In this document: positions 35,229 to 42,499 of the stretch, piece by piece
Position numbering within the stretch: position 1 is the stretch's first letter
How the letters are laid out: every line of letters starts with the position of its first letter
Source of the DNA: Streptomyces sp. QL37
Lineage (GTDB): Bacteria; Actinomycetota; Actinomycetes; Streptomycetales; Streptomycetaceae
DNA length: 64,000 bases
Direction: 5' to 3'
NCBI RefSeq assembly: GCF_002941025.1
Contig: NZ_PTJS01000001.1
Location: 496,001 to 560,000 of the forward strand
Position numbers and translations under genes: made by a program
The notes under the pieces: model-generated
Database searches by the model: none
Seen by the model: the letters and a program-made list of their open reading frames with translations, nothing else
Told to the model about the DNA's origin: nothing

Positions 35229-36715
35229 CGCATCTTCCCCGAGGTCAGCGCCTCCGGCAGGTGGAAGCGGGTCATGGCGGCGTTGGTGCCCGGCGGTATC
35301 CGTCCCGGGGTGGCCAGGGAGACCAGGACCATCGCGAGGAAGCCGACCGGCACGGACCAGACCGCCGGCCAGGCCAGCAGGGCGTGCGGCCAGCCCGGCG
35401 GGCGCACCGCGCCGCTGACGGTGATGGCCACGGACAGCAGCGCCGAGCCGCCGCCGAGCAGCAGCCCGGCGATCGCGCCGGGCGGGGTGAGCCGCCGCCA
35501 CCAGATGCCGAGGACGAGCAGCGGGCAGAAGGACGACGCGGAGACCGCGAAGGCCATGCCGACGGCGTCGGCCACCGGCACCCTGCTGACCACCAGCGAA
35601 CCGGCCAGGGGCACGGCGATGGCCAGGACGGTGGCCAGCCGGAAGTGCCGTACGCCCCGCGAGGGCAGGACGTCCTGGGTGATCACTCCGGCGACGGCCA
35701 TGGTGAGCCCGGACGCCGTGGAGAGGAAGGCGGCGAACGCACCGCCCGCGAGGAGCGCGCCGAGCAGATCGCCGCCGAGGCCGCCGATCACCCGGGCGGG
35801 CAGCAGCAGGACGGCCGCGTCGGCGTCACCGCCATGCATGAGCTCGGGCGCGTACAGGCGGCCCAAGGCCCCGTACACCGGCGGCAGCAGATAGAACAGG
35901 CCTACCAGGGCGAGCACGGCGACCGTTGTCCGGCGGGCGTCGCGGCCGTTGGGACTGGTGTAGAAGCGGACCACCACATGGGGCAGGCCCATGGTGCCGA
36001 GGAAGGTCGCCACGATCAGTCCGTACGTCGCGTAGAGCGGATGGTCGGCGCGGAAGACGGAGATCTGCTCGTCGAAGCTGACCCGGGGGCGGCCGTCGCC
36101 CTGCCAGGCCAGCACCAGGAAGATCGCGGGCACCAGCAGCGCCGTGAGCTTCAGCCAGTACTGGAAGACCTGCACGAAGGTGATCGAGCGCATCCCGCCC
36201 GCCGCGACGGCGACCACCACGACCGAGGCGACGAGCACGTCGCCGAGCCAGCCGGGCGCACCGGTGAGTATCTTCAGGGTGAGACCGGCGCCCTGGAGCT
36301 GCGGCACGAGATAGACCCAGCCGGCGCCGACGACGAACACACTGACCAGTCGGCGCACCTGCCGTGATTCGAGCCGTCCCTCGGCGAAGTCGGGCAGCGT
36401 GTACGCCCCCGAGCGGCGCAGCGGCGCGGCGACGAACACCAGCAGCACGAGGTATCCGGCGGTGTAGCCGACCGGGTACCAGAGCATGTCGGGGCCGTGC
36501 ACCAGCACCAGCCCGGCGATTCCGAGGAAGGACGCGGCGGACAGGTACTCGCCGCTGATCGCCGCGGCGTTGAGCCTCGGCCGTACGGTGCGCGACGCGA
36601 CGTAGAAGTCGGAGGTGGTACGGGAGATCCGCAGCCCGAAACCGCCGACGAGGACGGTGGCCAGGACGACGAGGGCGACCGCCACCACCGCTGCCGGGTG
36701 GCCGGGTGCGCTCAC
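35225..36715 (-). CDS. Sodium:solute symporter of the cation/acetate (ActP-like) group
   Basis: The 496-residue protein has about 13 transmembrane segments and SSS-family motifs: GLRISRTTSDFYVASRTVRP with AISGEYLSAASFLGIAG (about residues 25-70), ATFLGTMGLPHVVVRFYTSP, and AAFLSTASGLTMAVAGVITQ. These fit the ActP/MctC branch that imports short-chain carboxylates such as acetate, pyruvate or propionate. The GTG at 36715 overlaps the stop of the DUF485 gene (GTGA); the frame is open to 37096 but that overlaps DUF485. Substrate is inferred from the branch and the DUF485 partner. Confidence 0.9.
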   Translation of the reverse strand: MSAPGHPAAVVAVALVVLATVLVGGFGLRISRTTSDFYVASRTVRPRLNAAAISGEYLSAASFLGIAGLVLVHGPDMLWYPVGYTAGYLVLLVFVAAPLRRSGAYTLPDFAEGRLESRQVRRLVSVFVVGAGWVYLVPQLQGAGLTLKILTGAPGWLGDVLVASVVVVAVAAGGMRSITFVQVFQYWLKLTALLVPAIFLVLAWQGDGRPRVSFDEQISVFRADHPLYATYGLIVATFLGTMGLPHVVVRFYTSPNGRDARRTTVAVLALVGLFYLLPPVYGALGRLYAPELMHGGDADAAVLLLPARVIGGLGGDLLGALLAGGAFAAFLSTASGLTMAVAGVITQDVLPSRGVRHFRLATVLAIAVPLAGSLVVSRVPVADAVGMAFAVSASSFCPLLVLGIWWRRLTPPGAIAGLLLGGGSALLSVAITVSGAVRPPGWPHALLAWPAVWSVPVGFLAMVLVSLATPGRIPPGTNAAMTRFHLPEALTSGKMR

Positions 36716-37074
36716 GGTGCGGGGAGGCCTTCCACGAGTCTGGCGAAGTCGCGTTCGTTGCGCTCGGCCCTGCGCACGTACCACCAGGCGGCCAGCGTGA
36801 GCGGCGGATAGGTGGCGAAGCCGAGCACCGCCCAGACGAGGGCGTTGCTGTGCAGCGCCTCGAAGACCAGGGGCAGGGTTCCGGCGACGAGGGCGAGGAC
36901 CGCGAAGGCCGTGAGTCCGGCACGGAGCTGGCTGCGCATCAGCGAGCGGACGTAGGCGCCCCCGAGCGCGGTCTGCTCGTCGATCTCCGACTGGGCACGG
37001 TAGCGGGGCAGTGGACGCACCCGCCGGGGCTCTCCCATGACCACTTCGCGACGGGGCGTGCTCTCTGCGGACAT
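36712..37074 (-). CDS. DUF485 membrane protein (YjcH-like symporter partner)
   Basis: The 120-residue protein has a charged N terminus and two transmembrane segments (LTAFAVLALVAGTLPLVFEA and ALVWAVLGFATYPPLTLAAW) followed by RRAERNERDFARL, the DUF485 layout. DUF485 genes are regularly found before acetate-type symporters and are thought to be their accessory subunits. ATG 37074 is used; an internal Met at 37038 is a possible alternative. It ends in a GTGA overlap with the symporter. Confidence 0.88.
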   Translation of the reverse strand: MSAESTPRREVVMGEPRRVRPLPRYRAQSEIDEQTALGGAYVRSLMRSQLRAGLTAFAVLALVAGTLPLVFEALHSNALVWAVLGFATYPPLTLAAWWYVRRAERNERDFARLVEGLPAP

Positions 37075-37137
37075 GGGGCCGGAGTGTAGGCGGCACAGGG
37101 CCCGGCTGGGAAGGGCCGCTCTCCCGGTCGATCCAGG

Positions 37138-37890
37138 TCAGCGACCGGTCTGCCGCATCAGGAGGTCTCGGAGGGCACGGGTGTGACGCCGGCTGACCGC
37201 GAGCTCGGCGCCGCCGATGCGGACGCTCATGCTGCCGGCGTCGAGCCGGAGTTCGTCGATCCGGTTCAGCGCCACGAGATGGCGGCGGTGAATGCGTACG
37301 AACCCCCGGGAGCGCCAGCGCTCCTCCAGGGTCGTGAGCGGTATCCGGACGAGATGGCTGCCGGTGGCGGTGTGCAGCCTGGCGTAGTCGCCCTGCGCCT
37401 CGGCGTACGCGATGTCGTCGACGGGCACGAACCGGATGACCCCGCCCAGTTCCACCGCGACCTGGTCGGCGGCCGCGTCGTGGACGGACGCGGAGCGCTC
37501 ACCGACCTGCTCGGCCACGCGGCGGACTGCCTCGGCCAGCCGCTCCCGGCGGACGGGCTTGAGCACGTAGTCGACGGCCTTGAGGTCGAAGGCGTGTACG
37601 GCGAAGCCCTCGTGGGCGGTGACGAAGACGATGAGCGGCGGCGCGGCGAAACCGGCGAGGAGCTGGGCGACGTCGAGCCCGGTGAGCCCCGCCATGTGGA
37701 TGTCCAGGAACACGACGTCGATCGCCGAGGGGTCCTCGGGCCCGGCGTCGACGGCGCCGCCGATACGGCGCAGCGCCTCGGTGGCACCCGTGGCGCCCTC
37801 GGCGCTCCGGATGCGGGGATCGGCGCGCAGGAGGTAGAGGAGTTCCTCCAGGGCGGGTTCTTCGTCGTCGACGGCGAGTACGCGCAGCAT
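37138..37890 (-). CDS. LytTR-family response regulator
   Basis: The 250-residue protein has a receiver domain (VLAVDDEEPALEELLYLL, phospho-acceptor Asp in VVFLDIHMAGLTG at about residue 63, Lys in VDYVLKPVRRERL) and a C-terminal LytTR DNA-binding domain (VDDIAYAEAQGDYARLHT and FVRIHRRHLVALNRIDEL). It heads the operon that contains the symporter and the LytS kinase. A TAAACT element ends eight bases before the ATG, so the transcript may have almost no leader. Confidence 0.93.
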   Translation of the reverse strand: MLRVLAVDDEEPALEELLYLLRADPRIRSAEGATGATEALRRIGGAVDAGPEDPSAIDVVFLDIHMAGLTGLDVAQLLAGFAAPPLIVFVTAHEGFAVHAFDLKAVDYVLKPVRRERLAEAVRRVAEQVGERSASVHDAAADQVAVELGGVIRFVPVDDIAYAEAQGDYARLHTATGSHLVRIPLTTLEERWRSRGFVRIHRRHLVALNRIDELRLDAGSMSVRIGGAELAVSRRHTRALRDLLMRQTGR

Positions 37891-37962
37891 GAGGCCGGAG
37901 TTTAGGTGCTTCAGGGGTGTGATGGCGTGAGTGATTCACGGGTTCGTCACGTACCTGATGAC

Positions 37963-38184
37963 ATGCGCGCCATCGATCTCCACCGCGACGCCGGAGCCTA
38001 CGCGCTCGGGGTGCTCGGGACTGCCGGCACCTGCCGCTTCGAGGAGCATCTCGCGGGGTGTTCCGTGTGCGTGGTCCAGGTACGCGAGTTCGGCGTGGTG
38101 GTGGGCCACTTGGCGGCGTATGCGCGCCGGCTCGCCCCCGGTGCCGCTCCCCGGTCCGGTGACGGTGACCGGGCCGCTATTTGA
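37963..38184 (+). CDS. Small zf-HC2-like zinc-finger protein
   Basis: The 73-residue product (ATG 37963) reads RAIDLHRDAGAYALGVLG then FEEHLAGCSVCVVQVREFG, with an H-X3-C-X2-C zinc motif at about residues 28-35 and a short helix after it, as in anti-sigma zf-HC2 domains. There is no membrane segment. No sigma factor gene is adjacent; the neighbours are the LytTR operon (divergent) and an Fpg-type glycosylase (convergent, 8-base overlap). The partner is unknown. Confidence 0.65.
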   Translation: MRAIDLHRDAGAYALGVLGTAGTCRFEEHLAGCSVCVVQVREFGVVVGHLAAYARRLAPGAAPRSGDGDRAAI

Positions 38185-39037
38185 GGAGGCGGGACAGCCG
38201 CCGGTCGGCCAGGGGCTTGCCCCCGGTCTGGCAGGTGGGGCAGTACTGCAGCGACGAGTCGCTGAACGACACCTCCAGCACGGTGTCGCCGCAGACGGGA
38301 CAGGGCTGCCCGGCGCGGCCGTGGACGCGCATACTGCTCTTCTTCTCCGCCTTGAGCCGGCCCGCCGCGACGCCCCGGGAGCGCTCGACCGCGTCCTGGA
38401 GCGTGGTGCGCATCGCGTTGTACAGATGGGTGATGTCGTTGTCGCCGAGGGCGGTGGTGAGCTTGAACGGTGACATCTTCGCGACGTGCAGGATCTCGTC
38501 GCTGTAGGCGTTGCCGATGCCCGCGATCAGTGACTGGTCGCGCAGGGCCCCCTTGATCTGCCGGCGTGCCCCGCCGAGCACCGTCGCGAACGCTTCCCGG
38601 TCGAAGGAGTCGGCCAGCGGGTCGGGCCCGAGGCGTGCCACCCCGGGCACGTCCGACGGGTCGCGCACCAGGTGGACGGCGAGGCGCTTGGTGGTGCCCA
38701 TCTCGGTCAGGTCGAAGCCGTCGCCGCCGGTGAGGACGGTCCGAAGGGCGAGCGGGCCCTTGCCGGGCCGTGGCGGGGCCGCGGGGAAGCTGTCCTTCCA
38801 CCGCAGCCAGCCGGCCCGCGCGAGGTGGATGAGCAGATGGAGCTCTCCGGCCGTGATGTCGAGGAATTTGCCGTGCCGGGCCACGGACGTCACGGTGGCG
38901 CCTTCGAGGGCGGTGGGCGGCGGGTCGTACGTCTTCAGGACGCTGATCGCCAGCGGCAGGACTCGGGCGATCTCCTTGCCGACCAGATGGTCGCCGAGGA
39001 AGTCCCGCAGGGCTTCGACTTCCGGCAGTTCGGGCAT
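38177..39037 (-). CDS. Fpg/Nei-family DNA glycosylase
   Basis: The 286-residue protein begins MPELPEVEALRDFLGDHLVG, where Pro2 and Glu3 are the catalytic residues, so the ATG at 39037 is required as the start. Other signatures are HGKFLDITAGELHLLIHLA, SLIAGIGNAYSDEILH (about residue 175) and a C-terminal zinc finger (CPVCGDTVLEVSF and CPTCQ). It removes oxidised bases and cuts abasic sites in DNA base excision repair. It is one of several Fpg/Nei-like proteins usual in Streptomyces; the exact lesion preference is not readable. Confidence 0.92.
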   Translation of the reverse strand: MPELPEVEALRDFLGDHLVGKEIARVLPLAISVLKTYDPPPTALEGATVTSVARHGKFLDITAGELHLLIHLARAGWLRWKDSFPAAPPRPGKGPLALRTVLTGGDGFDLTEMGTTKRLAVHLVRDPSDVPGVARLGPDPLADSFDREAFATVLGGARRQIKGALRDQSLIAGIGNAYSDEILHVAKMSPFKLTTALGDNDITHLYNAMRTTLQDAVERSRGVAAGRLKAEKKSSMRVHGRAGQPCPVCGDTVLEVSFSDSSLQYCPTCQTGGKPLADRRLSRLLK

Positions 39038-39089
39038 GACTCCAGCCTGCCGCAAAGGCCCGGCGAATGCCCGGCGGGTACGCGCGGTG

Positions 39090-39956
39090 TCAGGCTGCGG
39101 GCATTCGCAGCCCGTAGACGCGCTGTGCCGTGTCCCAGAGGACGGACCGCTGCCCGTCCTCCCCGAGCAGGCGGGTCAGCTCGCGCGTCACGTCCAGGAC
39201 CTCGGTGTACCCGGCGGCGAGCCGGCACACGGGCCAGTCGGAGCCGAACATCAGCCGGCCGGGCCCGAAGGCATCGATGACGGTGTCCGCGTAGGGGCGC
39301 AGGTCCTCCACCGTCCAGGTCCGTGGGTCCGCCTCGGTGACCAGGCCGGAGAGCTTGCAGACGGTGTTGGGCAGCGCGGCCAGCGCCCGCAGGTCACCGG
39401 CCCAGGGGTGCGTCGTGCGCCGGGCCACAGGAGGTTTGCCCGCGTGGTCGAGTACGAGGGTGAGCTCCGGCAGAAGGGCGGCCGCACGGGCGGCGGCGGG
39501 CAGTTGGTGGGGCCGCACGATCAGGTCGTAGGCGAGTCCGGCGGCTGCGACGGCCCGCAGTCCGCGCAGGACGTCGGGGCGCAGCAGCCACTCGGGGTCG
39601 GGTTCGCCCTGGACCTGGTGGCGGATTCCGACGAGCCGGTCGCCGCCGGGCAGGGCGCGCAGTCCGGCGAGGGTCTCGGCGATGTCGGGCGCTGTGAGGT
39701 CGGTCCAGCCGACGACGCCCGCGACGAGCGTGCTGCCGTCGGCGAGCGCGAGGAATTCGGGGGTCTCCTCGGCGACGGTGACCGTCTGGACGAGTACGGT
39801 GGCGGCCACCCCGGCGGCCCGTGCCTCGGGCTCCAGGTCGGCGAGGGTGAAGGTGCGGCGGATGGGGGCGAGTTCCTCGCCGGTGATCCAGTCCTGGTCG
39901 CGCACCGCGAGGTCCCACACGTGGTGGTGGGCGTCGATGACGGGAAGGGGCGTCAT
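39090..39956 (-). CDS. Amidohydrolase-2 family lactonase (L-fuconolactonase-like)
   Basis: The 288-residue TIM-barrel protein starts VIDAHHHVWDL (metal-binding HxH near residue 9), then GVVGWTDLTAP, LVGIRHQVQGEPDPEWLL, LVLDHAGKPPV and LMFGSDWPVC, all typical of the fuconolactonase group. It lies one base after the stop of an aldo/keto reductase of the fucose/threo-aldose dehydrogenase type, so the pair would oxidise L-fucose to its lactone and then open it. The start is ATG 39956; the open frame upstream overlaps the reductase. Confidence 0.85.
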   Translation of the reverse strand: MTPLPVIDAHHHVWDLAVRDQDWITGEELAPIRRTFTLADLEPEARAAGVAATVLVQTVTVAEETPEFLALADGSTLVAGVVGWTDLTAPDIAETLAGLRALPGGDRLVGIRHQVQGEPDPEWLLRPDVLRGLRAVAAAGLAYDLIVRPHQLPAAARAAALLPELTLVLDHAGKPPVARRTTHPWAGDLRALAALPNTVCKLSGLVTEADPRTWTVEDLRPYADTVIDAFGPGRLMFGSDWPVCRLAAGYTEVLDVTRELTRLLGEDGQRSVLWDTAQRVYGLRMPAA

Positions 39957-39957
39957 G

Positions 39958-40926
39958 TCACAGCAGCCCTTCCGCGCGCAGGTCGTCCCAGAGCGCTTCC
40001 GGTACCGGCGTGCGAAGCCGTGCGGCGGCGTCCCTCGCCTCGTCCGGGGAACGCATGCCGACGAGCGCCCCCGCGACGGCCGGGTGCCCCAGCGAGTAGT
40101 GGAGGGCGGCGGCACGCAGCGGGACACCGTGCGCCTCGGTGACGGCGCGGATGCGTACGGCGCGTTCGAGGAAGGGCTCGGAGGCCGCCGCGTAGTCGTA
40201 CATCGCTCCGGGGCGCGGGTCGACGAGCAGCCCGGAGTTGAACACACCTCCGACGACGACGCTGCGCCCCCGTGCGGCCGCCTCCGGAAGCAGGGCGTCG
40301 AGGGCACTGTGATCGAGGAGGGTGAAGCGGCCGGCGCAGAGGACGGCGTCGACGTCGGTCTCGCGCAGGAAGCGGGTGAGCATCGCGGTCTGGTTCATGC
40401 CGGCCCCGATGGCGCCGACCATGCCCTCGTCGCGCAGCTTCTCCAGCGCCGGGTATCCCTCGCGGAAGGCCGCTTCCCCGTGGTCGTCGGGGTCGTGCAG
40501 ATAGACGATGTCGACCCGGTCGAGACCGAGGCGCCCGAGGCTGTCCTCGATGCTGCGGCGGACGCCGTCGGCGTTGAAGTCCCAGCGTCGCCGGTGGGTG
40601 TGCGGTACGGCGTATCCGTCGGACAGCCCGCGGTGGGTCGCCGTCACGTCGGCGGGCAGCGGGTCGAGCAGGCGGCCCGCCTTCGTGGACACCGCGTACG
40701 CGTCCCGGGGCCGGTCGCGCAGAGCCTCACCCAGACGGCGTTCGGAGAGTCCGAGGCCGTAGTGCGGCGCTGTGTCGAAGTAGCGGATGCCCTCGTCCCA
40801 CGCCGCGTCGACGGCGGCGGCCGCCTGCCCGGGGTCGACCTCCGTGAAGAGGTTGCCGATGGCCGCCGCCCCGAAGGCGAGCTCGGTGATCTCGACCGCA
40901 CTGCGTCCGAGTCTGATGCGCCGCAT
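39958..40926 (-). CDS. Aldo/keto reductase (L-fucose/D-threo-aldose 1-dehydrogenase-like)
   Basis: The 322-residue protein has AKR motifs LAFGAAAIGNLF, YFDTAPHYGLGLSERRLGEA (Asp and Tyr of the active site near residues 50-56), STKAGRLL (Lys), and RLGLDRVDIVYLHDPDDH (His), and resembles fucose dehydrogenases. It is the first gene of a two-gene operon with the lactonase. Short inverted repeats in the leader suggest control by a sugar-responsive repressor not encoded here. Confidence 0.87.
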   Translation of the reverse strand: MRRIRLGRSAVEITELAFGAAAIGNLFTEVDPGQAAAAVDAAWDEGIRYFDTAPHYGLGLSERRLGEALRDRPRDAYAVSTKAGRLLDPLPADVTATHRGLSDGYAVPHTHRRRWDFNADGVRRSIEDSLGRLGLDRVDIVYLHDPDDHGEAAFREGYPALEKLRDEGMVGAIGAGMNQTAMLTRFLRETDVDAVLCAGRFTLLDHSALDALLPEAAARGRSVVVGGVFNSGLLVDPRPGAMYDYAAASEPFLERAVRIRAVTEAHGVPLRAAALHYSLGHPAVAGALVGMRSPDEARDAAARLRTPVPEALWDDLRAEGLL

Positions 40927-40968
40927 GGCCCTGCCGCCCCCGCCGGTGATCCCTGATGGTCCGTAGAG

Positions 40969-40989
40969 GAATATTCATCGGATCAATCC
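40969..40989. promoter_or_regulatory. AT-rich palindromes upstream of the fucose-oxidation pair
   Basis: GAATATTC (40969-40976) and GGATCAATCC (40980-40989) are short perfect or near-perfect palindromes 43-63 bases before the reductase start codon. They are the likely -10/operator region. No regulator gene is nearby. Confidence 0.35.
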
Positions 40990-41020
40990 GCCGCGTCAAC
41001 AGGGCCTGCCGGATCGGCCG

Positions 41021-42379
41021 TCAGGCCGGTGCGGGGACCGTGGGCACGAGTGAGTGCAGGTCGTGCAGCTCCTCGCGGACCGCGCGGGCGAGCCTGTCGA
41101 TATCGGGCAGCGCCTTCCCGTCGGCGACCAGTCCGACCTGCACGCCTCCGCCGTACGTGGTCAGGGCGACGGCCAGCGACTGCCCGCGGGCCAGGGGCGC
41201 CATGGGGTAGAGGGCGCGCAGCGGGCAGCCGCCGAGGGAGAGCGCCGAGCGGGGCAGGGGCACGCTGGTGACCAGGACGTCGAAGAGCATCCGGGCCGCG
41301 TTCCCCGCCAGCGGGGCTCCGAACCGGTGGGCCAGCGCGGGCAACTGGTCGGCCAGCACGGCGACGGCGCCCGCGCCGCGCAGCGGCCCGGCCGCCTTGT
41401 TGCGGTTCATGTCCGTGCGTACGAGGCGCAGCCGTTCCCGGGCGTCGGGCTCGCCGACGGGCAGCCCGAGGAGGTAGGCGGACAGTCTGTTGCCGGTGGC
41501 CGCTCCGCCGGGCCGGCGCCGGGAGACGGGTACCAGGGCACGCGGGTCGGCGCCGGGGAGCGGCTCGCCCCGGTCGAGCATCCAGCGGCGCAGCGCACCG
41601 GCGACGACCGCGAGCAGGACGTCGTTGGCCGTACCACCCTCGGTACGGCGGATCCGCTGCACCGTCTCGGCGTCGAGGTCGGCGGTGGCCAGCCGGCGCG
41701 TGCCGCTGGAACGCGCGGTCAGAGCCGTGCCGGCGCGGAGGTCGAGGCGGCTGGCGCGTACGACGGAGGCACCGACCCCCAGTGCCCGGCGCACGTCGCC
41801 GAGCCGGTCCATCGCCATGCCCGCGGCCTCGTACGGGCCGGGCAGCCAGGAGCGGGGCGGTACGGGTGTGCGGCGGCGTACCGCGCCACGGCCCGCGCCG
41901 GCGGAGGCGATCTGGTCGAAGATGCCGGCGCCGATGGCGACGGCCCGCATGCCGTCGGCCAGCGCGTGGTGCAGCTTCACGAGTACGGCGAACGGGCCGT
42001 CACCCGGGCTGTCCAGGAGATACATCTGCCAGGGCGGCAGGCCCCGTCCGAGCGGCCGCTCCATGAGTTCACCGGCGAGCCGGGTCGCCTCCACCATGAA
42101 GTCGCCCTCGGGGAGCACGACCCGCCTGACGTGCCGTTCCACGTCGAAGTCCTTGTCGGTGAACCAGGCCGCGCCGCCGACGGGCAGCAGGACGTCGCGT
42201 ACGCGCATCCGCAGCCTGGGAATCGCCGCGGCGCGGGCTCCGAGCAGCTCGAGCAGGTCCTGCGGGGCGACGCCGGGCACGGGGTCGAAGACGGCGAGCG
42301 CGCCGAGGTGCATCGGGTGGGCATCGGTTTCGAGGTGCCAGAAAGCCAGATCAAGAGGTGCCAGAAGCTCGGTACTCAA
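41021..42379 (-). CDS. Wax ester synthase/diacylglycerol acyltransferase (WS/DGAT)
   Basis: The 452-residue protein has the condensing-domain motif KLHHALADGM (HHXXXDG, catalytic His at about residue 137), an early LAPLDLAFWHLETDAHPMHL, and late TSVPLPRSALSLGG and LTTYGGGVQVGLVAD. It transfers a fatty acyl group to diacylglycerol or an alcohol and so makes storage lipid. It matches the S. coelicolor gene SCO0958 in family and position. The start is probably TTG 42379 because similarity begins at STELLAPLDLAFW; the frame is open to 42448. Regularly spaced GTTAC repeats lie upstream. Confidence 0.88.
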   Translation of the reverse strand: MSTELLAPLDLAFWHLETDAHPMHLGALAVFDPVPGVAPQDLLELLGARAAAIPRLRMRVRDVLLPVGGAAWFTDKDFDVERHVRRVVLPEGDFMVEATRLAGELMERPLGRGLPPWQMYLLDSPGDGPFAVLVKLHHALADGMRAVAIGAGIFDQIASAGAGRGAVRRRTPVPPRSWLPGPYEAAGMAMDRLGDVRRALGVGASVVRASRLDLRAGTALTARSSGTRRLATADLDAETVQRIRRTEGGTANDVLLAVVAGALRRWMLDRGEPLPGADPRALVPVSRRRPGGAATGNRLSAYLLGLPVGEPDARERLRLVRTDMNRNKAAGPLRGAGAVAVLADQLPALAHRFGAPLAGNAARMLFDVLVTSVPLPRSALSLGGCPLRALYPMAPLARGQSLAVALTTYGGGVQVGLVADGKALPDIDRLARAVREELHDLHSLVPTVPAPA

Positions 42380-42437
42380 CGGGGCCTCGCGTCTTCGACA
42401 GCGGAACGGCGGGATCGCAGTCAATCCCGCACAGTCG

Positions 42438-42473
42438 GTTACGGTCAAGTATGGACATGTTACGTACTGTTAC
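42438..42473. repeat. Helically phased GTTAC direct repeats upstream of the WS/DGAT gene
   Basis: GTTAC occurs at 42438-42442, 42459-42463 and 42469-42473, spaced 21 and 10 bases apart, or two turns and one turn of DNA. The last two form TGTTAC-GTAC-TGTTAC. They lie 59-94 bases upstream of the proposed start, where a regulator would bind. The whole 42380-42499 gap otherwise shows no gene. Confidence 0.4.
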
Positions 42474-42499
42474 AGTCTTGCGCCGCCGCGGCGGCCGCG

